A stretch of DNA of 64,000 bases from Comamonas granuli NBRC 101663 (GTDB taxonomy: Bacteria > Pseudomonadota > Gammaproteobacteria > Burkholderiales > Burkholderiaceae_C), in contig NZ_BBJX01000006.1 of NCBI RefSeq assembly GCF_000739995.1, positions 62,001 through 126,000 of the forward strand, read 5' to 3'. The position numbers were made by a program, and so were the translations under genes. Below are positions 17,700 through 25,991 of this stretch, in pieces (position 1 is the first letter of the stretch; every line of letters begins with the position of its first letter). The notes below the pieces were generated by a model, which was not told the origin of the DNA, did no database searches, and saw nothing but the letters and a program-made list of their open reading frames with translations.

Positions 17700-18188
17700 A
17701 TGTCCCACCCTGCTTTTTCTACCGCCGGCCTGCAACTGCAACGCGACGCCCACGGGCTGTTGGTGCTGCAGCTCCCGGACGGCACCGTGCACAGCGGCGT
17801 CACGCCGGTCCGCGCCTTTCCGCTGGCCGCGCCCGAAGAGGGCCTGTCGTTCGTCGGCCCCGACGGCCGCGAGCTGTGCTGGATCGACCGCCTGGACGAC
17901 CTCGCCGCGCCCGTGCGCAGCCTGGTGCGCGCCGAACTGGCAGTACGCGAGTTTGTGCCCACTATCACCAGAATCAGCACAGTATCGAGCTTCTCCATGC
18001 CCAGCACCTGGTCGGTGGAGACCGACCGCGGCGCCACGCGCTTCACCCTCAAGGCCGAGGAAGACATCCGCCGCCTGCGCGGCCGCACCGCCTTGCTCAT
18101 CGCCAGCGCCGAGGGCGTGCACTACGCCGTGGCCGACACCAGCGCCCTGGACAAGGCGTCACGCAAGCTGCTGGAGCGGTTTTTGTAA
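17700..18188 (+). CDS. DUF1854 family protein, cyanophycin locus
   Basis: A 162-residue soluble protein matching the DUF1854 pattern: [35 protein letters not shown], then [11 protein letters not shown], then [22 protein letters not shown]. Proteins of this family sit beside the cyanophycin-associated ABC transporter, and the function is unknown. The start at 17700 is preceded by AAGG. An alternative ATG at 17679 overlaps the transporter stop (ATGA) and would add seven residues. Either way the pair is one operon and probably one functional unit. Confidence 0.85.
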   Translation: MSHPAFSTAGLQLQRDAHGLLVLQLPDGTVHSGVTPVRAFPLAAPEEGLSFVGPDGRELCWIDRLDDLAAPVRSLVRAELAVREFVPTITRISTVSSFSMPSTWSVETDRGATRFTLKAEEDIRRLRGRTALLIASAEGVHYAVADTSALDKASRKLLERFL

Positions 18189-18332
18189 GCCTGGGAGGTG
18201 GATTGTTATAAGGGTTTACCCTGGTTTTGTGTCAATCGGTAAAAAAGACCTCAACTTCCCCTTCTTTTTACCGAAATAAAGGCACGAGACGGTGATAGTG
18301 CGCCGTCTGAACACTTTTGTGAGGTCACCGCC
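18189..18332 (+). promoter_or_regulatory. AT-rich leader with two inverted repeats upstream of a small gene
   Basis: This 144-bp gap is far more AT-rich than its surroundings. It holds CGGTAAAAA (18237-18245) opposed to TTTTTACCG (18265-18273), a perfect 9-bp inverted repeat with a 19-nt spacer. A second inverted repeat has arms AGACGG (18287-18292) and CCGTCT (18303-18308). The first could terminate the DUF1854 operon or be an operator. The second lies 24 bp before the next ATG and could influence its translation. Confidence 0.45.
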
Positions 18333-18767
18333 ATGCAACTGCCACCTGTCGACCGATCTCCGATCTGGCGTCCCCAGGGCGCAGATCTGTACTCCACCGG
18401 AGCCTCCGGGGCGGTGCCGGTGCGTCCCGTCCACAATGCCAATCCGGTCGAATCCATGGACCGGCTGGGCGAGGGCGCGGTGGTCAAGACGCCCGAGAAA
18501 CCCTCGGACCCGGACGTCCAGAACCGCGACTGGACGGCGGTGAAGACGGCGGAAAAAGTCGAGGAGCCCCCGGAGCCGCCCAAGGAGCCGCCGCTCTACA
18601 AGCTGCTCATCGAGCACCTGCACGCGCTCTGGCGTGCCAGCGGCAGCGCCATCGAGGCGGCGCAGGAGGTCAACAAGAACACGCTGCAGGAGCGTCTGGC
18701 CCCCCAGGCGCAGAACGAGCCGCTCACGTACTCCGACCCCAAGGTCAAGAAGACCGGCGGTCTGTAA
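18333..18767 (+). CDS. Small proline/glutamate-rich hypothetical protein
   Basis: A 144-residue protein I cannot assign to a family. It has no signal peptide or membrane helix. Residues about 50-90 are rich in Lys, Glu and Pro (VKTPEKPSDPDVQNRDW, then EEPPEPPKEPPLYKLL). A predicted amphipathic helix follows (LYKLLIEHLHALWRASGSAIEAAQEVNK) and the tail is polar. GAGGT lies 8 bp before the ATG, and a strong terminator follows, so it looks like a real, separately transcribed gene. The composition suggests a protein-binding adaptor, but this is only a guess. Confidence 0.7.
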   Translation: MQLPPVDRSPIWRPQGADLYSTGASGAVPVRPVHNANPVESMDRLGEGAVVKTPEKPSDPDVQNRDWTAVKTAEKVEEPPEPPKEPPLYKLLIEHLHALWRASGSAIEAAQEVNKNTLQERLAPQAQNEPLTYSDPKVKKTGGL

Positions 18768-18797
18768 ACGTTTTTGCTCTCAAAAACATAGCTTTAG

Positions 18798-18821
18798 GCG
18801 CCCGTACTACGGGCGCTTTTT
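18798..18821 (+). terminator. Rho-independent terminator
   Basis: An 8-bp perfect stem, GCGCCCGT / ACGGGCGC, with a 3-nt loop (ACT) is followed directly by TTTTT. It ends the 144-residue hypothetical gene and lies 20 bp before the convergent 5'-nucleotidase stop. Confidence 0.85.
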
Positions 18822-18840
18822 GCATTTTTGACCCTTTTTC

Positions 18841-19749
18841 TCAGGGTGCGGACGCATGGGCCACGCCGCTGCGCACATGCCCGGCAGGCACATGCTGGGC
18901 GGCCGAAGCCACATGGCCCGTCTGGTCGTCGAAAAAGAAGTCGGGCTCGAACTCGCGCAGGAACTCGCCCTTGGGCAGGCCGCCGAGGAACATGGCTTCG
19001 TCCACGGCGATGTTCCAGCTCATCAGCGTGTGGATGGCGCGCTCGTGGGCCGGTGCGCTGCGCGCCGTGACCAGGGCGGTGCGGATGCGCATGGGCGCGC
19101 CGCCGCTTTGCTGCAGCCGGTGCAGGGCCGAAAGAAAGGGCTTGAAGGGGCCGGGCGGCAGCGGCAGGTGGGCCTTCTCGGCCTCATGCGCCTGGAAGGC
19201 GTCGAGGCCGCCGGACTGGAACACGCGCTCCGCCTCGTCGGAAAACAGCACGGCGTCGCCGTCGAAGGCAATGCGCACTTCGTGCGGGTTGGTGGCGCTG
19301 GCCTGGGCCGACTGCGTGGCCACCTGTGCGGCCGGGTAGCCCATGCTCAGCGCCTGGGCCACGTCGGCGGCATTGGCCGAGAGAAACAGGTGTGCGCCCA
19401 GCGGGCGCAGATAGCGAAAGGGCGCGGCCCCCTGGGTGAACACGCCGCGCTGCACGCTGGTCAGGCCGTGGGCATGCGCCGAGCGGAACACGCGCATGCC
19501 GCTGGCCGGGTCGTTGCGCGAGAGCACCACCACCTCCACGCGCTGCTGGCCCGGCTCGTTGAACGCCAGGAGCTTCTTCACCAGCGAGAACGCCACGCCG
19601 GGGGCCGCAGGCACATCCAGGCGCGCCAGTTGCAGGTGCATGTAGGCCTGGGCGTCGCCCTGGTCGAACAGGCGGTTCTCCTCCTCGAAGTCGAACAGGG
19701 CGCGCGAGGAAATCGCCACCACCAGCTTGTCTTCCAGCGTCTGTGCCAT
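18841..19749 (-). CDS. Cytosolic 5'-nucleotidase family protein
   Basis: A 302-residue protein resembling the NT5C1 (cytosolic 5'-nucleotidase 1) type in bacteria, predicted to dephosphorylate nucleoside monophosphates. Recognisable blocks are SSRALFDFEEENRLFDQ, VVVLSRNDPASGMRVF, LFLSANAADVAQAL, RIAFDGDAVLFSDEAERV (the DGDAVLFSDE acidic motif) and FLGGLPKGEFL. No signal peptide is present. The gene is 8 bp downstream of gspF on the same strand, so the two may be co-transcribed, though no functional link is obvious. Confidence 0.8.
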   Translation of the reverse strand: MAQTLEDKLVVAISSRALFDFEEENRLFDQGDAQAYMHLQLARLDVPAAPGVAFSLVKKLLAFNEPGQQRVEVVVLSRNDPASGMRVFRSAHAHGLTSVQRGVFTQGAAPFRYLRPLGAHLFLSANAADVAQALSMGYPAAQVATQSAQASATNPHEVRIAFDGDAVLFSDEAERVFQSGGLDAFQAHEAEKAHLPLPPGPFKPFLSALHRLQQSGGAPMRIRTALVTARSAPAHERAIHTLMSWNIAVDEAMFLGGLPKGEFLREFEPDFFFDDQTGHVASAAQHVPAGHVRSGVAHASAP

Positions 19750-19757
19750 GGCCGTGC

Positions 19758-20978
19758 CTACTTCATGAATTGGTTGAGCTCGATGATGGGCTGCAGCACC
19801 GCGAGCACGATCAGCATCACCACCACGCCCATGGTGACGATGAGCAGCGGCTCCAGCAGCGTGGCCAGTTGCAGGGCGCGCCGCTGCACCTCGGCGCTGA
19901 ACTGCGTGGCGGCGCGTTCGAGCATCAACGGCAACTGCCCGGTTTGCTCGCCCAGGCGGGCAAACATGGGCAGCAGGCCGGGAAAGCGCTTCTTCTGGGC
20001 CAGGGCCGTGGCGAGCGGTGCGCCCTCGCGCACCATCACCAGGGCATCGAGGGCGTCGGCGCGCAGGGCGCGGTTGTGCAGCGTCTCGGCCGCTGCCTGC
20101 AGCGCCTTGAGGATGGGCACCCCCGCGCCGGCGAGCATGGCCAGCGTGCTGGCAAAGCGTGCTGCGTTGTAGCCGCGCGCCAGCCGCCCGAGCAGCGGCA
20201 GGCGCAGCCAGAAGGCATCGAAGCGCGTGCGCAGGGTGTCGATGGTGAGCGCCCAGCGCCCGGCCAGCAGCCCCAGCCCCAGCGCCGCGCCCAGCCACAG
20301 GCCCCAGGCGCGCACGAAACTGCTGATCCCCAGCATGGCCACCGTGAGCAGCGGCAACTGGCGCTTGGTGCCCGCGAACACGCCCGCCACCTGCGGCACC
20401 ACGTAGCTCACGAGGAACAGCACGATGAGGATGGCCACCACCGTCACGATGGCCGGGTAGAGCGCCGCGCCGATGAGCTTGGCCTGCAGGGCCTGGCGTT
20501 CCTCCAGGTCGTCGGCCAGGCGCTCGAGCACCAGGGCGAGGTTGCCGCTGTGCTCGCCCGCGCCGATCACGGCGCAGTAGATGTCGGAGAACTCGCGCGG
20601 ATGCTGCTGTAGTGCACGCGCAAAGGTCGAGCCCGCATTCACTTCCGCGCGCAGCAGGGCCACGAGGTGGTGCTGGCGTTCGTTCTCGGCCTCGTCGGCC
20701 AGTGCCGTGAGGGCGCGCTCCAGCGGCAGCCCCGAGGCCAGCAGCCCGGCAAGCTGGCGTGTCCAGATGGCCAGGGCCGCCGATCCGAACACCGGGCGGC
20801 CCCAGCCGCGCGCCTGCGCTGCGCCGCTGCCCGCGCTTTCGCCCACGGCCTGCACGGCCAGCGGAACCAGCGCCTGGGCGCGCAACTGGCTGCGCGCCGC
20901 CCTGGCCGTGTCCGCTTCAAGCACCCCCTTGCGGGTCTGGCCCTGTGCGTCCAGGGCTTCAAAGGAAAAGGCAGGCAT
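19758..20978 (-). CDS. gspF: Type II secretion inner-membrane platform protein GspF
   Basis: A 406-residue GspF/PulF family protein with two T2SSF domains. The start MPAFSFEALDAQGQTRKGVLEAD is typical of GspF, and three membrane helices are visible (about 170-195, 220-245 and 370-400). It matches type II secretion GspF better than type IV pilus PilC because of the start motif and the domain sequence PVFGSAALAIWTRQLAGLLASGLPLERAL. The other gsp genes are not adjacent: downstream is a nucleotidase and upstream a divergent CZB gene. The apparatus must be encoded elsewhere if it is functional. Confidence 0.9.
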   Translation of the reverse strand: MPAFSFEALDAQGQTRKGVLEADTARAARSQLRAQALVPLAVQAVGESAGSGAAQARGWGRPVFGSAALAIWTRQLAGLLASGLPLERALTALADEAENERQHHLVALLRAEVNAGSTFARALQQHPREFSDIYCAVIGAGEHSGNLALVLERLADDLEERQALQAKLIGAALYPAIVTVVAILIVLFLVSYVVPQVAGVFAGTKRQLPLLTVAMLGISSFVRAWGLWLGAALGLGLLAGRWALTIDTLRTRFDAFWLRLPLLGRLARGYNAARFASTLAMLAGAGVPILKALQAAAETLHNRALRADALDALVMVREGAPLATALAQKKRFPGLLPMFARLGEQTGQLPLMLERAATQFSAEVQRRALQLATLLEPLLIVTMGVVVMLIVLAVLQPIIELNQFMK

Positions 20979-21177
20979 GGGAGGGCGTCGGGCGCAGGCG
21001 GCGGATGGAACAGGTCAGGATGGTAGCCGCTGATTGTGCATGGCCTGGGGTGCCTGCGCCCCCGATGTTGCGCATAGGCGTGCGGTGCGGCGCAAAATGC
21101 CCGATGATGGCGAAATCAGGCGATAGAACTGCGCGGGATGCACGGTGCGGCGCAGCGAGCGACACCAGGAGGGGTGT

Positions 21178-21663
21178 ATGGGATTCTTCAGCCGTATTTT
21201 CAAATTCCGGGAGCAGGACTCCTCCAGCCCCGAGACGACCTGGTCCTACGAGGACAACGCCAGCGAGCTGGTGCTCGACCCGGAATCCGCGGCCACGCTG
21301 CTGACCGAATTCGACATCGAGGCCGCCATCGCCAGCCATGAGAAATGGAAACAGCGCCTGCAGCACATGCTCGAAGGCCGCCAGCCCCTGACCCTGGATG
21401 CGCAGCAGGTGGCCGACCATGCGGCCTGCCCCCTGGGGCAGTGGCTGCAAGGGCCGGGCAAGGAGGCGCTGGGCCAGTACCCGGCCTTCGAGATGCTGAT
21501 GGCGCGGCACCGGTACTACCACACGCAGGCCGCGGCCGTCGTGGCGCTGGCCCAGGCGGGAGAGCAGGACAAGGCCTGGCGCCTGTTCCAGGGCGGCTAC
21601 CGCCATGCGTCCAACCAGGTGACCCTGCTGCTCAAGGAGCTGCGCCGCGGGCTGGGGCAGTGA
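21178..21663 (+). CDS. CZB (chemoreceptor zinc-binding) domain protein
   Basis: A 161-residue soluble protein. After a short N-terminal segment (MGFFSRIFKFREQD) the rest is a CZB domain. The zinc-ligand pattern is seen as SHEKWKQRL, DHAACPLGQWL and RHRYYHTQA (the H / C-x-LGxW / HxxxH signature). CZB domains sense zinc or hypochlorous acid and usually sit at the end of chemoreceptors or diguanylate cyclases. Here the domain is free-standing, so it may act on a partner in trans. A strong ribosome site (AGGAGGGG) precedes the ATG, and in-frame upstream codons are not needed. Confidence 0.85.
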   Translation: MGFFSRIFKFREQDSSSPETTWSYEDNASELVLDPESAATLLTEFDIEAAIASHEKWKQRLQHMLEGRQPLTLDAQQVADHAACPLGQWLQGPGKEALGQYPAFEMLMARHRYYHTQAAAVVALAQAGEQDKAWRLFQGGYRHASNQVTLLLKELRRGLGQ

Positions 21664-21680
21664 GCCCAGCGCGGTCCTCT

Positions 21681-22559
21681 TTATTTCAGGTACTTGGCGT
21701 ACAGCGCCTTGGTCTGCGGCGGAAAATGCTGGCCTTGCGTCTGTGAGCCGAGCTCCGAGGCGAATTGCCAGCCGAAGAACAGGATGTGGTCGTAGCCTTC
21801 GGCGTAGGCCAGCTGGCGCGCGATGAAGGCATCGAACGTGGCGCCGTCCCAGTCCGGAAACTTGAAGGCCTGCGCGATGAACCATGTCTCCACGCCCGGA
21901 TGGGCCTGTTGGGCCATGGCCGGAAATGTGGCGGACCAGTCGTGCAGCCTGTCGATCAGGCGGGGATCGCCCAGCCAGTAGGGGTCGGTGCCCACCCAAT
22001 CCACCAGCGCAATGGCCCGGGGAAGGTAGTCCTGCACCAGGGGGTGCTCGAACACGGCGTAGGGAGTCACCGTGATGCCCACAGAGGCCTGTGGAATATG
22101 GCGGCGCACCAGGCGCACGGCGGTCTGCAGGGCCTCCAGCTTGGCCTGCAGGTACGCGGGCGTGGCGCAGCCCTGGCAAAGCTGCCAGAAGATCTCGTCC
22201 TGCACCAGCACGCGGATGCCGGGGGTGAGCAGGTCCCCATGCGCGCGGGCATAGGCCACCAGCTGTTGCTCTGCGTCCGGTGCGATCAGCGCGTCCGTGC
22301 CCTCGGCCGGGTGCAGCATGAACAGCAGGTCCAGGATGTTCTGCCGGCCCGCGGCCTGGATGGCGCGGGACGTGGAAGGATTGCCGGAGTACCCGGCATT
22401 CGTGCGCAGGGCCGAGCTGCTGATCTCTGCACCGGTCGAGAAGACTTCGCCCACCAGGCGGGCCGGGGGTTGGGGCGCAGGGGTATCGGCGCCGCCGCCG
22501 CAGGCCTGCAGCAGGCAGGTGCACAAGGCGAGAGCAAAGAGTCGGATGAGTGCATTCAT
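21681..22559 (-). CDS. Predicted lipoprotein of unknown function, TIM-barrel-like
   Basis: A 292-residue protein with a lipoprotein signal (LLQAC, acylated Cys20, followed by GGG). The mature part has features of a glycoside-hydrolase-like barrel: RVLVQDEIFWQ with acidic residues at strand ends, VGITVTPYAVFEH, DWVGTDPYW and HILFFGWQFASELG. I do not recognise a named family. It lies 16 bp downstream of the LytTR response regulator on the same strand, so it is probably the last gene of the kinase-regulator operon and a candidate output or sensed component. Confidence 0.75.
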   Translation of the reverse strand: MNALIRLFALALCTCLLQACGGGADTPAPQPPARLVGEVFSTGAEISSSALRTNAGYSGNPSTSRAIQAAGRQNILDLLFMLHPAEGTDALIAPDAEQQLVAYARAHGDLLTPGIRVLVQDEIFWQLCQGCATPAYLQAKLEALQTAVRLVRRHIPQASVGITVTPYAVFEHPLVQDYLPRAIALVDWVGTDPYWLGDPRLIDRLHDWSATFPAMAQQAHPGVETWFIAQAFKFPDWDGATFDAFIARQLAYAEGYDHILFFGWQFASELGSQTQGQHFPPQTKALYAKYLK

Positions 22560-22575
22560 GGATTGATGGGGAGGT

Positions 22576-23349
22576 TCAGCCGCTGGTCAGGGCATCGCGC
22601 ACGGCGCCCACTTGGCGGCGCGAGACCGTGAGCAGCTCGGCCAGCCCGTGCAGGCGTGCAGCCCAGCATTCGCCTTCCTCGGGGTCATGGTGGCGCTCGA
22701 GCGCGCGCAGGGCATGCCGGGCCACCAGGGCGTTGCGGTGGATGCGCAGAAAGCGCCCAGGATAGCGGCTTTCCAGCTCGCTCAGCGCACCGTCGAGCAC
22801 ATAGCTGCGCGTCAGTGTGCGCACGGTCACGTATTTCTGCTCGGCCTTGAAATACAGCACCTCGGCCAGCGCGATGCGCTCCGTGCGTCCCCGGTCCTGG
22901 ATGAGCAGCATCTCGCCCCGGCCTGCGGGCGTGGCGTCTGGGGGCGGGGCGGCGGCGGCCGGCGGGCGCTGCAGCCGCTGCACCTTGGCCAGGGCCTGCT
23001 GCAGGCGCTCCAGGCGCACGGGCTTGGTGAGGTAGTCCGCGGCGTCGAGTTCGAAGGCACTCACGGCATGGTCGGCATGGGCGGTCACGAACACCACGGC
23101 GGGCGGGTGGCGCAGGCCCTGCAGGTTGTGCGCCAGGCTCAGGCCGTCCTGCCCGGGCATGTGCACGTCCAGCAGCAGCAGATCGAAGGCCTGGCCGCCG
23201 CTGGGCTGCAGCAGGGCCAGGGCCTCGCTGGCGCTGGCCGCCTCGCGCACCAGGTGCGGCTGCCGGCCGGTGCTGCCGGCGTCGTCGGCCAGCAGCCTGC
23301 GCAGGCGGCTGCGGGCCAGGGGTTCGTCGTCGACCACCAGGATATTCAT
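22576..23349 (-). CDS. LytTR-type response regulator (AlgR-like)
   Basis: A 257-residue regulator. The receiver domain (1-125) has the acidic pocket VVDDEP, phosphorylation site Asp61 in LLLLDVHMPG and the conserved FVTAH and YLTKPV segments. An Ala/Pro linker (about 130-145) leads to a LytTR DNA-binding domain (about 148-250: EVLYFKAEQKYVTVRT, RFLRIHRNALV). LytTR proteins bind direct repeats in promoters. The gene overlaps the upstream kinase gene by 4 nt (ATGA), marking a two-component pair of the AlgZ/AlgR or LytS/LytR type. Confidence 0.92.
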   Translation of the reverse strand: MNILVVDDEPLARSRLRRLLADDAGSTGRQPHLVREAASASEALALLQPSGGQAFDLLLLDVHMPGQDGLSLAHNLQGLRHPPAVVFVTAHADHAVSAFELDAADYLTKPVRLERLQQALAKVQRLQRPPAAAAPPPDATPAGRGEMLLIQDRGRTERIALAEVLYFKAEQKYVTVRTLTRSYVLDGALSELESRYPGRFLRIHRNALVARHALRALERHHDPEEGECWAARLHGLAELLTVSRRQVGAVRDALTSG

Positions 23350-24455
23350 GGTTTCTTGCGGGGGGATGCGTTCTGCCGCGGCCGGTGGGCCGGGGTGCGC
23401 GGCGCGGGCAGGCTGATGCGCACCTGGTACAGGCCGTCCTGCACCCCGGCGCTGAAATCGCCCTGCACGTCGTGCAGCAGCGACAGGCGCGCACGCACAT
23501 TGGCCAGGGCAATGCCGTGGCCGCGTGGCGCGCGGCCGGTGGCGGCGCCCTGTTCCGGCAGGGTGTTGGTGATGCGGATGACCACGCGGCTGCCGCGCAG
23601 CTCCGTGACCACGCGCAGCTTGCCGCCGCGCGCACTGGGCTCCACGCCGTGCTTGACGGCGTTTTCCACCAGCGGCTGCAGCAGCAGCGGGGGCAACAGC
23701 GCGCCCTCGGTGCGCGGGTCGAGCTGCCACTGCACGCGCAGGCGCTCGCCAAAGCGCACCTGCTCTATGGCCAGGTAGCGCCGCGCCAGGCGGATCTCGT
23801 CGGCCAGGGCCACGGCCTCGCCCTGCTCGACCAGGGCCGAGCGGAACAGGTCGCTCAGGTCTTCGAGCAGGGATTCGGCCTTGGCGGGCTCGTCGCGCAC
23901 CAGGGCGATGGCGCTGTTGAGCGAGTTGAAGAGGAAATGCGGGCGGATGCGCGCCTGCAATTCCGTGAGCCGCGCGGTCGTCGCTGCCGGGGTGCGCGCG
24001 CGCGCGCGCAGAACCAGTGCGGCCACCAGCAGCCCGGCGAGCAGTGCACCGCTGGCAGCCCCGGCCACCCAGGCCGGGTGCTCCGTGGCGCCGATGAGCC
24101 GCAGCATGGCACAGGCCGCGAGGCCGGCCAGGGCGCCCAGCAGGATGCCGGCGGCGTACTGGCCCTGCGTGCGCAGGCCTTCGAGCCATTGCTTGAGGCT
24201 GCAGGCCGCCACCAGCCAGGCCAGCGTGGCGGGCAGCGCCACGCCGGTGAGCCAGGCCAGCCGGGCGAGCCAGTCCAGGGGGTGGTCGGCGCCGTACAGC
24301 GCCCCGACGCCGAGCACGCCTTCGACGAACAGCACCGCGCGCAGGACCACGCCCGCATGGCAGGCATCGAACACCAGTGCCCGGCCCGCTGGCCGGAGCG
24401 GGCGGGCGGTCGCAGGGGCATCGGGCAGGGTCGATAAAATTTGCGTCTCTTGCAT
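23346..24455 (-). CDS. LytS/AlgZ-type sensor histidine kinase (HisKA_7TM-less, His_kinase family)
   Basis: A 369-residue kinase. The N-terminal half has about four hydrophobic helices (about 35-150) and no large sensor domain. The His_kinase motif is [18 protein letters not shown], with the phosphorylated His after RIRP. The ATPase has the N-box [12 protein letters not shown] and the short G region [13 protein letters not shown] typical of the LytS class. It is cotranscribed with the LytTR regulator. The ATG at 24455 lies 51 bp from the divergent argH start. The C-terminal tail is basic and Pro-rich. Confidence 0.9.
   Translation of the reverse strand: MQETQILSTLPDAPATARPLRPAGRALVFDACHAGVVLRAVLFVEGVLGVGALYGADHPLDWLARLAWLTGVALPATLAWLVAACSLKQWLEGLRTQGQYAAGILLGALAGLAACAMLRLIGATEHPAWVAGAASGALLAGLLVAALVLRARARTPAATTARLTELQARIRPHFLFNSLNSAIALVRDEPAKAESLLEDLSDLFRSALVEQGEAVALADEIRLARRYLAIEQVRFGERLRVQWQLDPRTEGALLPPLLLQPLVENAVKHGVEPSARGGKLRVVTELRGSRVVIRITNTLPEQGAATGRAPRGHGIALANVRARLSLLHDVQGDFSAGVQDGLYQVRISLPAPRTPAHRPRQNASPRKKP
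24435..24440 (+). promoter_or_regulatory. Candidate -10 hexamer for argH
   Basis: TAAAAT (within GATAAAATTTGCG) lies 66 bp before the argH ATG and inside the first codons of the divergent kinase gene. No convincing -35 is visible. The call rests only on position and on the hexamer being AT-rich in GC-rich DNA. Confidence 0.35.
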
Positions 24456-24506
24456 CGCGGCATCCGGGCGCACCGGGTGTCTGTTCCACCGGATTATTGC
24501 CCCCCC

Positions 24507-25964
<1,458 letters not shown>

Positions 25965-25991
25965 GGGCCGGGCGGGCGCAGGGCCGGGCTT

